The notes beneath the pieces were generated by a model. It saw only the letters and a list, made by a program, of their open reading frames with translations. It did no database searches and was not told the origin of the DNA. From Chondrilla cf. caribensis (Eukaryota; Porifera; Demospongiae; Chondrillida; Chondrillidae): DNA of 64,000 bases. Each line of letters starts with the position of its first letter. Within the stretch, counting starts at the first letter, position 1. Location: contig OZ026559.1 in the NCBI GenBank assembly GCA_964020155.1, positions 3,812,174-3,876,173 of the forward strand, given 5' to 3'. The position numbers were made by a program, and so were the translations under genes. Below, piece by piece: positions 13,036 to 26,144 of this stretch.

Positions 13036-14084
13036 ATCAGAGAAGTCAATTTGCAAAGCACCAACAAAGCGGAAAGCTATTGCAATTTATTTCATTTCAT
13101 TATTTTCATTTTACTTGTGAATAGTCATACAATATTATTGTAAAGGATGGGAATTCAATGTTTTTTTCCATTTACAAAATCACCAATTTTGAACCATTGT
13201 GAATATTAATCATTACATTATTGTAGCTACATACATGATGTAATAAATTTAATTATTGTACCATGACTACAAGGAAGAACCATGTATACCTGCACTCTTA
13301 TTACTAAAGTATATTTTAAAAAAATGAATAATATGAAGGTATCTCCACAGACTTGATGGTACTGTTTGAATTCCCTAAGTATACACAACTCTAGTTAAAG
13401 ACAACTAATTCACTTTCAATTTATTCATTCAATGATCATGACAGTATCACTGATACAGCTATGCAAGCAACATAATGTCCATTGTTGGGCAGAATGAACC
13501 ATTCTTTAATACAATAATAATTATATGACCAGGATCGTCCATTAATATTATTGCATACTTCACACACATATTGCCGCTTCTATACCTACCAGTTTACATC
13601 AGTTTAAATTGTTCAAAGATTTCTTTAAATCTCCAGTAATATATACATTGCATTACAAATGATTAAAATGTAGATATAGAATGCATAATGTAAAGCACAT
13701 GAAATACAATGGTTTTCTTCAATGACATAATATACTATAAATATACAATGTCATGCATTTAGTGATGACAGATCTGTTTAATACTTCATTCAAATTGCCA
13801 GCTTATCTCTTTGAGTAGACCATCAAATGGCATTCCATTAGAATAAATGCTGTGCAAATCCATGGTCATTACTCAATTTATTCATTTTCCATGTCAATTA
13901 CTAATTATTATACTTACAGTACATGAACCATAACCAAGGTATGAAATAAGCACATATTACATTTCACATACTGTTAATAGCTACTGTTGTGATGTACGTA
14001 ATAATATTATTTCTGTATTGGATGCTGACTGCATACATATGTAAACTTATGGATAGTATATTATGTTGTTGTTGATAAAGTGGA

Positions 14085-16933
14085 TCAGTTTTCATCTTGT
14101 ACATTCAACATTTGTTGCACAGTTTCTCTAACTTTCACTCCAACTCTACGGATGATCCAAGCTCCTATTGGTAGAAGTGTATGATGTAGGACGAATATCA
14201 GAGAGGAGGAGAGTGTTCGCGTCTCTTCTCCATATTTACTCAAATGTAGTACAAGTGTAATACTGAATGTTAATGATCCAAATCCAAAGACAAGTACTGC
14301 TATGAACATGAGTAGCAGTATCTGTCGAAGTGCTTGTTTTGGTGTGATTCTGTATTCCTCTTCTTTGATGAAGATTTGATCAATTGTGAAGGGAATGGAT
14401 GTTATGATGATGCATACAACAGGTTATTTTATATGCTGTCCAATTATTATTTAACTGTAATACAGATTTGCAGCTGTGTTATCACATTATCAGATAGAAA
14501 CAGTAAACATTGCATATTTTTGTCAATTCTCAAGTGATAAATCTAGTTATTGGCCTAAACTGGCTCAAAATGAGGAAGCCAATAACATGTTGACACACAA
14601 TTTGACTGAATTCCAGCTGATATCTTATTATGGACATATCAACAATTGACCACTTTACAGACAACACAGACTCATGTCTGCACAATGTCCTGAAATGTTA
14701 CAAATTATGCTCAATTGTTTTGTTTGGTGGGCATGTAAGGGTCACTAAATAGTTGACTGCACCTGGGTAGGGTCCACTAATTTGGTGACCCTACCTGGAG
14801 TTGTGCTTGTTTACTGTAAATTTATGAAGCAGCTGATAGAAATGCATAACAAATCACACAAAATCCAGTACTGTCAAATAATAATTGGAAGGTATATAAA
14901 ATAACATGTTATACAAACATTGCACACCACACTGTGAGAATGCCAAATCCATACAAGTGTGGATTAACACTCACTAACAAGAGTTGAAATGGAAGATGTA
15001 GTAATAGACCCACTACACTCATGTAGATCCCCCAAAGAGATGTTGTTGTAATGATTCTGTGTACATGTTGTTTTCTTCCCCAACATTTAGTTATTATGCT
15101 CCATGTTTTGGGAATGGGAAATGTAATATACTTGCTGTGAATGTAGGCTGAAATGCCACTTGCAATGAGGATGAATATCAATGCTATAATGGCTAAGAAA
15201 CAATTTACAACTTTGCATTCAGTGGTCCGTACTGTGTTATTTGGATTACAGCCAAATGTCAGCACTTCAACAGTCATGTAAATGTTAAAGACATGAGCAA
15301 GACTTGCTACAGTCCAGAAGAACGGTAATTTAGCTTTGCTCCTACTTTGTTGTAGACTTGCTAGCTGTTTTTTACCAATGCCATGGAGTATGTAAGGTGC
15401 TGCTATTACCAAAAACAATAGGAAATTTCCCGCACCATTAAGGTGTGAGTGTTCATGATGAGCAAGAAGATATGCATCAATCTGCAGCCTGTGATTCACA
15501 TTTCTGACATCTGCTACTAAATGGTTTACAGCAAGCCACTCAAAGAACACTCTTGTCTGTTTACTGCTGTCTTTATTCTCTGAATACTGTCCCTTGTGTA
15601 GTATTAGTGATTTGACCTGCATGAAATGAATAATTTTATTTTAGCTACTGTTCTGTGTAATATTTATCATCATGATGTTATAAATACCAGGTCCTATAAT
15701 ATGATAGAAATGATAAATTTGTGTATATGTATTTGTGTATATGTCCTTTAATTTTGGACCAGTTACCACTGGAAATGTAAGTTAAAGATGACTTTATTTT
15801 CTCCCTCCAAATTGATTATGAGGTTGAAAGAATATTTTGAAATACTATTTAACCATTAGTAGCTTATGCAAACAGTTATTGATTTTATATACTTGCCAGA
15901 GAGAAAGATCACATTATTTAATATGTGATAAAACAGTGGTCAAAAATATTACATAATTCAGTAAAGACGCCCTTGGAAATTATTTGCATCATCAGTAATC
16001 TTCACCTGAATCGCAAAAGTGATCAAGACCCACAATATGCACATCACAGTGACTGTTAGCATTATAAAGTCCTTCCATGATCATTTCCATTAAAAAAGGC
16101 CTTTACAAAGCCATTAAGAACGAAGGAAATCAAATTAATTAAGAATCCAAAACATGTTTGTGAATTCAAAACACAAATCAAAATTATAAATATTAAGTGG
16201 TGCAGCTGTTACATCTTTAGGTTTGCAACATTTGGGAACTGTAGACAATCCATTGACAGTTGGGCGTTACAAAATTAAAACAATATATTATATTTAGTGT
16301 ATATTGTTTGCATATAATTTGGATTATCTTGCATGCAAACAACTGTATTCTAATGCAGGAGAGTACAGACAGAACATATATTAATACAAATGTGATTCTC
16401 AAACATTTACACCTAAATATACTCACCTGTGTGGTGACTGTACCAAGATCTCCCAATTCCTTACATTCCAATGGTATTTTAATGCACACAATTTGAGTAG
16501 GCAAGACAAAAGGTGACGTTTTGTTGAACAGCTGGTAGTAGCTTACAGTGGGGAGGTATTTGCCAAATTCTGAAAAGTATTGATTTCCTACAATATTAAT
16601 AATGATTTTAGTGGTCCACATGTACCAATATATGTTGTGATAAGAGTAGTTTATTCCTGGGTATGTACTCCATGGATAGGTCCCAAGTGAGCACTCTTCG
16701 GGAAGTGTGTCCGTGTAGTTGGTGAAGTAGGCTATTATTACATCAGATGGTCTAGCCCGATTGATGGGGTAGAAGGCATTGAGGAGTTGTTGATAGTTGT
16801 CAGGATAAGATTTGATGGATTTGAGTATTTCCAAGGCATCATCACAAACTTCATATTGCTCATGTTCACCACAGACCATGCCTGTAAAGACTGCTACTGA
16901 CAATATCACTGTTGCAGTTACAATTATCCTCAT
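14085..16933 (-). pseudogene. 7TM receptor-like gene, copy 3, exon 2 split by a TIR insertion
   Basis: Exon 1 (16427-16933, 507 nt) is intact: MRIIV-type signal peptide, conserved ectodomain, CAG|GTGAGT donor. Exon 2 (14085-15616) is interrupted after the TM5 codons by 14420-14910, flanked by a duplicated ATACAA. Removing the element and one ATACAA leaves 1035 nt, exactly the length of copy 1, with no other lesion on either side. The insertion is therefore young. Read through, it would truncate the protein in TM5, losing TM6, TM7 and the tail. The intron is 810 bp. Closest to copy 1 in both exons. Confidence 0.8.
14420..14910. mobile_element. 491-bp MITE inserted in receptor coding sequence
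   Basis: Imperfect inverted ends (CAGGTTATTTTATAT at 14420; AACATGTTATTTTATAT reading in from 14910) and a 6-bp target duplication ATACAA (14414-14419 and 14911-14916). The interior lacks a protein frame and has a small palindrome around TAGGGTCCAC/TTGGTGACCCTA near 14770. Intact paralogues give the empty site. Confidence 0.85.
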
Positions 16934-17307
16934 TTCTAAATACGAACAAAATAATTCACTAAATCTTATATGCAGATAATATACCAAAGCAAAGATTGAC
17001 CATCTAAAATATTATATAATATATGAGTCAGCTGCTGATATAATTCTTTTGTTCATTTGCGCATTAAGGCAAAACGTAAGCTACAGCACAGAACACTATC
17101 AAATGTTCAGCGATTTTAACTAGAGGGGTCATCCGCTATTCAAAATTGCTCGTTTTCCATTTCTTATTGAGTTGCTGTTCTTAAGCTTTTTTCCTTCAGA
17201 CCAAACTACCATTTTTGATTCAGACTCTTTTTGAATTAGGGTACTACTAAAATTGTCCATTTGTATTTGTATGGCAAAGGTTTGACAATCATGGCTATAA
17301 GGATGCT

Positions 17308-17569
17308 GGAATAGGGATTTCGGGCTATGAAGTTTCCAACTGTTGTTGGGAAGATCCTTTCGGATTCAGGAGTGTTTAAAAACACAGTCTTGTGGAGAGA
17401 GTTCTTCATCTGGACATTTCAACCCTGTGGGTCATCTTCAGCAGTCGGAGTTCCTTGGGAGCTACCCTCTTTAAATAGGGTTGAAACACCCAGATGAAGA
17501 ACTCTCTTCACTAGACTGCATTTTTAAACGCTTCTGAATCCAAAAGGCTCTTCCCATGCAACAACAATT
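17308..17569. mobile_element. Fold-back Penelope-end-like element (copy 1)
   Basis: Two inverted arms: GATGAAGAACTCTCTTCA near 17482 pairs with GAGAGAGTTCTTCATCTGG near 17395. Flanked by an 11-bp near-perfect direct repeat (ATAAGGATGCT / ATAAGTATGCT) that is single in paralogous flanks. The minus strand contains CTGAAGA, a GACCC/GGGTT stem and GAAA, a hammerhead-like arrangement. Related to 40045-40440. Confidence 0.65.
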
Positions 17570-17899
17570 ATAAGTATGCTATTTGCTTTCTCCGTGGTTA
17601 CATCCCAGTAGGTGCGACGTAACATTCTGCTGGTTCTCACATATTTCACACAAAGACTAACCTTTTCTCCACCTAGGAATCAACACCAATATCTGTCAAG
17701 AAGATTTCTCCCAGGATCCTACCAATGATAGTGTTGATAATGAAACGCATTGCATGGGCAATATTATGTATTGTGTATAGTATAATACAATATTATACAT
17801 TGTGTATGATACTATTAATGTATAAATATTATGTATCAGAGTAGGATTTTCTGAGGATAGTACGCATGTGTATTATATACAATAATCTTATCTCATAGT

Positions 17900-18720
17900 A
17901 TGTTTTTGTATGGCATTCATTCGACCATAACATGTATAGATCTGTTTACCACATTCAACTTATCATGAATAATAATTTTATTCAAATGGAGAAGTAATTT
18001 GTGTTTTACAAAATAACTTTTCAATTCAATTTTCACTAACAGTTGATCATTTTCAAGTGCATTACAAGTCATTAGCAAGGGAACTGCTCTAACCGGATGT
18101 AACCTATAAAAATCAACATACATTAGCAGGATGACGTCAGCTGTGAATATTATATATTACGTCATGATTTCTCCCTAACATATTGTATTTGGTCCATTGA
18201 AGTCGAGTGATAAGTTATAGCGTAACCGGGCCATTGATCCGTCCGCCATATTGATCGGACCATCGGTGATCACGTGGAGTTCAACAATGGGCTGGACCAC
18301 GTGTTGTTTCTCGCAGTCTGGGCAGCGATGGAGGTACGACAACTGGAAACGTCCTCTCCCATTAACGCTACAGATTGGCAGTAAGATATCCGAAAGAAAA
18401 CCAATGAAGAATTCCACCATGGTTGAATTGTTGTAAGTTGCTGCCTTGAAATTGTGATTCTGTGTAAGGCATCAATTATCGGACACAACCTATACTCCTA
18501 ATTCCTCAATGCGAATTTCTATTGGTAATAAATTGGTCTGAAATTTGGTTCTTCGTCGTTTCTCCACTCTGTATTGAAGTCTGTCCGCAAGTTACGATCC
18601 CTTCAATCCGAATATCGATTATTTTAGGACATATTTATATCTCTAGCAGAACGATGCGATAACCTACGAGGATCTTACTGAGTGGAGAGCGACTACATGT
18701 AATGCTCTATAAAAGAAAGT
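17900..18720. repeat. Flank block A (copy 3)
   Basis: Matches 9656-10460 and 1-720; upstream of the gene starting at 16933. The minus-strand MVEFF frame is again open. Confidence 0.7.
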
Positions 18721-18849
18721 TGTTTGGGAGTCGGTAGGCTTCATAGTTATCGAGAAAGAGCCAATTTTGGTGTTCCATAATAGATGCTGTACTCTATTAA
18801 GTTTATATTATTTTATAACTTCGACTATCATTGTCTCACCCCCCGCTTT

Positions 18850-19700
18850 TCATTGTAAATACTATGAGTCTCAGAGTATAATAGAAGATATTGTGTCTTC
18901 ACTTGTATGTTACTTCAAGCCACTGCACTGTTTTCAGTTCGTGCACCCAAAAATACTGTAATAAGCTGTCACCAGCTCACACACAGCCATGGCCAGTCAA
19001 AACCTAAGACCTAAGGGTTTTTCTTTTCTATTCGTGTATCACCGTAAACATAGTAAAATTACCTATCAAATTTGGTAACTACGAATGCAAAAGATGTCAC
19101 AGAATCCGAATCTGTGGCCACTCATGATGACTTGCACTACAGCAGTAAAAATTGCCAGCAAACAATTGTTCAATTCTGTATCTGATTCAATGCAACTGCT
19201 GAAAGAGCATGTATGTAGAGCACATACCAATTGTATACCTTATGGTCAAAAGGACTGTCTAATTTGATATTATATGTATGTACTGAGTGGATTTTTCATC
19301 ATTGTAGCCATATGTAACCATTATACTTATCGTATCCGATTTTTTTCTTTTCCATTGCATAGTGTTCCTTCCATGGATATCTGTCAGTATGGTACATTTG
19401 CTCAATGATACAATGGGAATTTCTCTGATAATCAAGAACCATTCGATTTATTGGATGTTGTCAGGATATGTGGCGTCAGTGCTAACAGCAAGAAGCCAAC
19501 TGAACGAATGAACTTGTGAAAAACATATGGGTACAGTTTGTATGTGTATTATCATTATCTTCAGTTGACTACAACTCTGTGTGTACAATTCCTCCTGTTC
19601 TCCAGGACTATCAAGGAACGTATGAATTGAGGCATGCTGAAAATGAATATCATAAAAATTATTATTCTAGGCGCCGACACTAATAATTATTGTAAACATG
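18850..19700. repeat. Flank block B (copy 3)
   Basis: Collinear with 880-1680. No gene. 19915-20040 repeats the TGCTGAGTCA 3'-flank block upstream (in plus coordinates) of the stop at 20255. Confidence 0.6.
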
Positions 19701-20254
19701 GCGAATGAGTTAGAGAGCTATTTGTACAACATAGTAATTTCCTTTCTTTGAGAAAATTGTAGTGTGTACTGCATTCTTTCTGTCCCAAACCTATGGTTTT
19801 TGGGTATGTGCACTACTGCTCCGAAATCTATCTAACAAGCTTCCATCTAATTAACGATTTAAAACATAATATTGTTATTTTGAGAGATTAGTATATTATA
19901 TACAGCCTAGATGAAGGCTTCCACCATCTCATATAAGATTGTTGTTCACTTGATGTGCACTGTGCATCTGCTGAGTCACATGCATCCCATAATCCACATA
20001 GCCATGTGCTACTCTTCACACTCATAATGACCTATATAATTTTATCATAAGTGATAAATGTTTATAAAAATGTCCTTTATTACTTAACAAAGACTAATGC
20101 AAACCTCATAATAGAATCCGGTATTAATGCAAATACCTTTTACATACTGTTAATAGCTGCTGTTGTGAAGTACATATTTTATGTATTTTTCATGCTCACT
20201 GCATGCATATAAAAACATGAATAGACTATGTATGCTGTTATTTATACAAGTGGA

Positions 20255-22061
20255 TCAGTTTTCATCTTGTACATTCAACATCTTTGGTATTGCCTGTCTA
20301 ACTTTCACTGCAATTCTACGGATGATCCAAGCTCCTATTGGTAGAAGTGTATGATTTAGTACAAATATCAGAGAGGAGGAGAATGTTCGATTTTCTTCTC
20401 CATATTTACTCAAATGTAGTACAAGTGTAATACTGAATGTTAGTGATCCAAATCCAAAGACAAGTACTAGTATGAACATGAGTAGCAGTATCTGTCGAAG
20501 TGCTTGTTTTGGTGTGATTCTGTATTCCTCTTCTTTGATGAAGATTTGATCAATTGTGAAGGGAATGGATGTTATGATGATGCATACAAACATTGCACAC
20601 CACACTGTAAGAATTCCAAATCCATGCAAATGCGGATTAACACTCACTAGCAAGAATTGAAATGGAACACATCCTAATAGACACACCACACTCATGTAGA
20701 TCCCCCAAAGAGATATAGTTGTAATGATCCTGTGTTGTTTTCTTCCACAACATTTTGTAATATTGTTCCATGTTTTGGGAATGGGAAATGTGATGTACTT
20801 GCTGTGGATGTAGGCTGTAATTCCACTTGTAATAAATCTGAATATGATAAGTGTTATAATGGTCCAGGAACAAGCCTCTTCACTGTTTCTAGAATTCACC
20901 AATTTATTATTGTTATTACATTCTACTGTCAGGAATTTGGCTACCATGTAAACATTGAAGACATGAGCAAGACTTGCTACAGCCCAGAAGAATGGCACTT
21001 TAGCTTTGCTCCTACTTCTTTGTAGACTCTCTAGCTGTTTCCTTCCCGAGAAATAGAGTATGTAAGGTGTTGCTATAGCTAACAGGACCAGCAAGCGAGC
21101 CCCAGCATTCTCATTTGTTTGTTTATTATGTAAGCTACGATACTCACTAACTGGTTGCCAATGATCCCTAGTCCGAACATCTATGACTGGACATCCTGAG
21201 ATGAGTCTCCCATAGAACACTCTTGTTAGTTTGCTGCTGTCTTTCTCCTTTGAATTTTGCTCCTCTTGTGATATGATTGATTTTATCTGTTTGTATAAAT
21301 GAGGAATTCATGTCATTTACTCCCTGTAAGAATGAAATATTTCACTAATGCTGATATAGTTTATTTCAGAATCTCTGATATATATGATATTCTCCAATTG
21401 ATGCTTCATCACTAATTATTGAATGCAGTACTGTTATGTAAACCAGGTATAATAATTAATATAATATTTATGCACACTAATAACTAAAAGTATACATAAA
21501 ATATACATTTGGTAACTGACAATTAGCATGTTTTACACAAATAATACTCACCTGTGTGGTGACTATACCAAGATCTCCCCATCCCCCACATTCAAATGGT
21601 ATTTTAATGCACGCAATTTGTGTAGGCAAGACAAAAGGTGAAGTTTTGTTGAACAGCTGGTAGTAGGTCATAGTTGGGAGGTATTCACCAAATTCCATCA
21701 TTAACATACTGGAGGCAATGTCAAAAATCATTGTAGTGGTCCACATATACCAATATATGTTGTGATAAGTGTAGTTTATCCCTGGGTATGTCCGCCATGG
21801 ATAGGTCCCAAGTGAGCACTCTTCAGGAAGTGGGTCTGTGTAGTTGGTGAAGTAGGCTATGATGACACTAGATGGTTTAGCCCGATTGATGGGGTAGAAG
21901 GCATTAAGGAGTTGTTGAATGTTGTCAGGAGCAACTCTGATGGAATTCATTATTTTGTAGGTATCACGACAGTCAGGAAGGGCCGATTCCCCGAGGACAG
22001 CTCCACTCACGGCAACAAGTGACAGTACAACTGATGTAGTTATAATCCACCTCTGAGACAT
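20255..22061 (-). CDS. 7TM receptor-like protein, copy 4 (513 aa)
   Basis: Exons 21552-22061 (510 nt) and 20255-21286 (1032 nt), intron 265 bp, phase 0. The N-terminus (MSQRWIITTSVVLSLVAVSG) is unlike the other leaders, and the first mature residues (ALPDCRDTYKIMNSI) differ, but from NIQQLLNAFYPINRA onward it is the common ectodomain. Variable window reads DIASSMLMMEFGEY. Exon 2 has all seven membrane segments. No lesion seen. Confidence 0.8.
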
Positions 22062-22621
22062 TATCTTGCTGATGTGAACAATAACAATTATATTGAATAT
22101 CCAAGCAGGGATTAACTGCTAATGCCTTCCTGGCCCAAATACTCACCTCTTATACCTGTGAATCAGTGTCAGTTGTAAAAATCTCTTTGAAAGGCTTTAT
22201 GTCGAATGTATGTTTAATGTATGGCATTATTATAGTATTGATATATACATAAGTATCATACAGTACCATATAATAATAGTACTATTTTTTGTATTGTGAT
22301 ACATTTTGAGTATACAAGCATTTACATGAATAATAATAATAAACATAGATCTGTTTGTCATTCGACTTTCCAAAATTAGGGATATACGTAGGAATATAAA
22401 CAATCAAATGGGCTATCAAAATGAATATACATGGAATGTTCTGCAAATTTACTACTCCATTTACTCATTTTCAACTATGAATGATAATCTGTTACCGAGC
22501 ATTACGGGAATTATTAATATTGCCAAGGTTTCTGTCATTTCATTGGTCGAACTTGCTTCCATTGCATTTACTGTCAGAATTTCACAAATATGTAGAACAC
22601 AACCAACTGTGTGTTAGTGAC

Positions 22622-22980
22622 TAGGGTTGGGAATCAGCTGTAATTTTCAAATCGATTATCAGTACATATAAACTGATTGATTAATCGACTAATCACCAGA
22701 AGTAATTAAATAGGCGTAGCTGGAAACTACCCCCACTTTAGACTGAGTAGTCATCCAATTGACATGAAATGAAGTCCATAGCATCCTTTTTGCATTTCAG
22801 GTACAATACTTAACCCACGGAGAGGAGGTTCTGGGTGATAAGGTGGGGGTGGTTGTCTGGGCTACTCACTTAATTATTTCCTGTGATTAATCAATTTGCT
22901 TGTGCTATTAACAATAATCAGATTTAAAATGAAAATCGATTGATTAATCGATTAATCAATTAATTGTCATAGCACTATTA
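22622..22980. mobile_element. AT-rich inverted-repeat element
   Basis: Begins TAGGGTTGGGAATC and ends near CATAGCACTATTA, with GATTGATTAATCGA tracts near both ends in inverted relation. No paralogous flank contains it. Probably a non-autonomous DNA element; class not assigned. The rest of 22062-23163 shows no gene. Confidence 0.4.
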
Positions 22981-23163
22981 GTGACACACGTTCTAACCAC
23001 ACTCAAGTGAGGGTGAATGAAGGTGTGATTTGAAATGAACACAGCAATGATGAGATTAGTATTCAAATTCACTGCTTACTAAACCTCATACTAATAGCAA
23101 TACATAATGATTTCTATATTAAAGTAATACTGCTGGGTACAGTAAGTGTGATGTTAATATGGA

Positions 23164-25108
23164 TCAGTTTTCATCTTGTACATTCAACATCTGTTGTACT
23201 GTCTGTCTAACTTTCACTCCAACTCTACGGATGATCCAAGCTCCTATTGGTGGAAGCGTACGATGTAGTACGAATATCAGAGAGGAGGAGAATGTTCGAG
23301 TCTCTTCTCCATATTTACTCAAATGTAGTACAAGTGTAATACTGAATGTTAGTGATCCAAATCCAAAGACAAGTACTGCTATAAACATGAGTAGCAGTAT
23401 CTGTCGAAGTGCTTGTTTTGGTGTGATTCTGTATTCCTCTTCTTTGATGAAGATTTGATCAATTGTGAAGGGAATGGATGTTATGATGATGCATACAAAC
23501 ATTGCACACCACACTGTGAGAATGGCAAATCCATACAAGTGTGGATTAACACTCACTAACAATAATTGAATTGGAACACATCCTAAAAGGTAAACTGCAC
23601 TCATGTAGATGCCCCACATAGATATTGTTGTAATGATTCTGTGTTGAATTCTTCCACAACAGTTTGTTAGCATGTTCCATGTTTTGGGAATGGGAAATGT
23701 GATGTACTTGCTGTGAATGTAGGCCAAAATGCCAATTTTAGCGAGAGTGAGTGCGAATACTGTAATGGTCCAGAAACTATTTTCATCTCTATGGGCAGAA
23801 TTACAGGCTACCATCAGCAATTTGGCTACCATGTAAACATTGAAGACATGGGCAAGACTTACTACAGCCCAGAAAAACGGTACTTTAGCTTTGCTCCTAC
23901 TTTGTTGTAGACTCTTTAAATGACTTCTACCAATGACATGGAGTGTGTAAGGTGCTCCTAGCACTAACAGGACTACAATCCGTAATCCAGCATTCTGATG
24001 TGTTTGTACATCATGTGTGCTATGGTATTGTCTAATTGGTTGCCAGCCATTCAGAGTCCGAACATCTACTACTGGACGTCCTTCAGTGAGTAACTCATAA
24101 AACACTCTTGTTAGTTTGCTGCTGTCTTTCTCCTTTGAATTGGTCTCCTCTTGTGAGATGAGTGATTTTATCTGTTAATGAAGTGAACACAGTTCTATTA
24201 TTTACACACTCTTGGGGTTAACGTTCACATGACCAAGGTGTATGTCACACTGGTATAGAATATTTGCCAATTGGATTCCTTTAACGGGATCCTGAACTGT
24301 TATACGTACATTATGAGTACTATTTCAGGTGGAACCTCTCTATAAAGGACACATTGGGACAAGCTAATTTGTCCACTGTAGAGAGGTTGTCCACTCTTCA
24401 GAAGTAAAATGTGTATTAACACTATAGATGAATCTATTTTTGGTGCCTTACAGAGTGTCCTTAGTAGGGAGGTTCTACTGTAATATTTCCACCACACGTT
24501 GCCAATGAGTGTCCAAAAATGAACACATAGGGGCTAACTATTAACATACTAAGGCAGATCAATGTGAACATAATATAGTCTTCAACATAATTTTGATTGC
24601 ACAAACTACTCACTTGAATAGTGACTGTACCATATTCTTCCCATGTTCTTTCCCTACATTCAAATGGTATTTTAATGCAAGCAATTTGTGTAGGCAAGAC
24701 AAAAGGTGAAGTTTTGTTGAACAGCTGGTAGTAGGTTATAGTTGGGAGGTATTCACCAAATTCCATCATTTGCATTCTTAAAACGATGTCAAAAATGATA
24801 GCAGTGGTCCACATGTACCAATATATGTTGTGATAAGTGTAGTTTATTCCCGGGTAAGTCCTCCATGGATAGGTCCCAAGTGAGCACTCTTCAGGAAGTT
24901 GGTCTGTGTAGTTGGTAAAGTAGGCTATGATGACACTAGATGGTTTAGCCCGATTGATGGGGTAGAAGGCATTGAGGAGTTGTTGATAGTTGTCAGGATC
25001 ATCTTCAATGGAGTTGAGTATCTCTGAAGGGTTATCACAAATATGATGATCAATCCATCCTCCAGTGTAGCCGAGTACTAATACCATCAATAAGATAACC
25101 TGTTTCAT
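23164..25108 (-). CDS. 7TM receptor-like protein, copy 5 (500 aa)
   Basis: Exons 24614-25108 (495 nt) and 23164-24171 (1008 nt), CAA|GTGAGT donor, phase 0, intron 442 bp containing a small Tigger-like element. Start set at MKQVILLMVLVLGY (25108). This leader and IDHHICDNPSEILN are shared only with copy 7, while the following ectodomain (RAKPSSV type) matches copies 2, 4 and 6. ECL1 is shortened by about 8 residues and has lost one of the two Cys pairs. TM4 has CVPIQLLL in place of CVPFQLLL. Confidence 0.8.
24326..24480. mobile_element. 155-bp pogo/Tigger-like MITE in receptor intron
   Basis: Inverted ends CAGGTGGAACCTCTCTATAA (24326) and CAGTAGAACCTCCCTACTAA reading in from 24480. The CAGTRGAACCTC end is typical of Tc1/mariner pogo-Tigger elements. 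No coding capacity. Confidence 0.7.
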
Positions 25109-25579
25109 GGCCACTGCTCCTCCTCTCTCGGTAGTATTCTTTGATTGACCATGTAAAAGCCTACTTATCCACTGAACTCAAAGTTCAGTCATTTACTAAG
25201 AATGTCACATTAACTGGTTTAAATCTGGAAGCATCCAATTATGTATCTATTTGTAGCTTTGCTCAGGTCAAACACCTGAAAATGAAGCAAATACAACTGC
25301 CTCAATAGCATCCCCTCAAATAGAGACGTAGAACAATGCTTGAATGGTGTTTCAACTTTATTGGAAGTACATTATGATCACCTCCGGTAGTGATCATGTG
25401 TGCTAGTAATCTTAGCTTATTTTGTTTTGAATTTGAAACTGTCACCACAAGACCAATAGTGGTCAAAATTGAAAGGTTGGGAATTGAATAGTGACAACTG
25501 AACCCTACATAAATTCCCATGCAACTGCAGATAGAGTAGCTTTTACTTTCCTAATGACGTTTGTGCTAATATCAGATAT

Positions 25580-26144
25580 CAGGTAAAGTGGAAGCCCTAT
25601 AATCCAGCCGTGAAATATGGACACTGTGCTAAAACTGACGTATGATCTTGGAACCAACATTTTCCGTATTGTAATGTTTGAAAAATGCCCCCTGAAAAAT
25701 GGACATTCCTTATTCCGTAAAACAAATGGGAAAATATGAGGCAGTCTATACAAATTAGTATTAACTTATACACAAAAAGGAGACTAATTAAAGTTTCTGA
25801 GACTGAAAGATTTTCTCAAGTTTGTCCACCAATACCTTTGGTCCTGACAATCTATATGTTCAGGGAGTTTCGAGGTTAAAATGTGATCATTAGGAAGTAT
25901 TCATTATGCAGACAATTTGGATTGTACCTTACAACTGGACTAATTTCGTATTGCTCACTACACTCAACATGTCTTTTTGCCACCCAATATGGCCGCTGAG
26001 TTATGCCCTGCGTCGTACATACCATCTATAGTTCATTATGTCCATTAATTTCAACCCAAAGTACATAACCCTGAAATAAGCCCTCCCATAATCAGGACAC
26101 AAAAAGACTGACCCAAGTAGTCCTGATTACAGAGGCCCCACTGT
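25580..26144. mobile_element. ~565-bp TIR element, Tc1/mariner-like ends
   Basis: Left end AGTGGAAGCCCTATAATCC (25587) against CAGTGGGGCCTCTGTAATCA reading in from 26144. A non-autonomous element in otherwise gene-free DNA. The surrounding 25109-27590 shows no supported gene; 26900-26960 has only TG-rich sequence. Confidence 0.5.
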
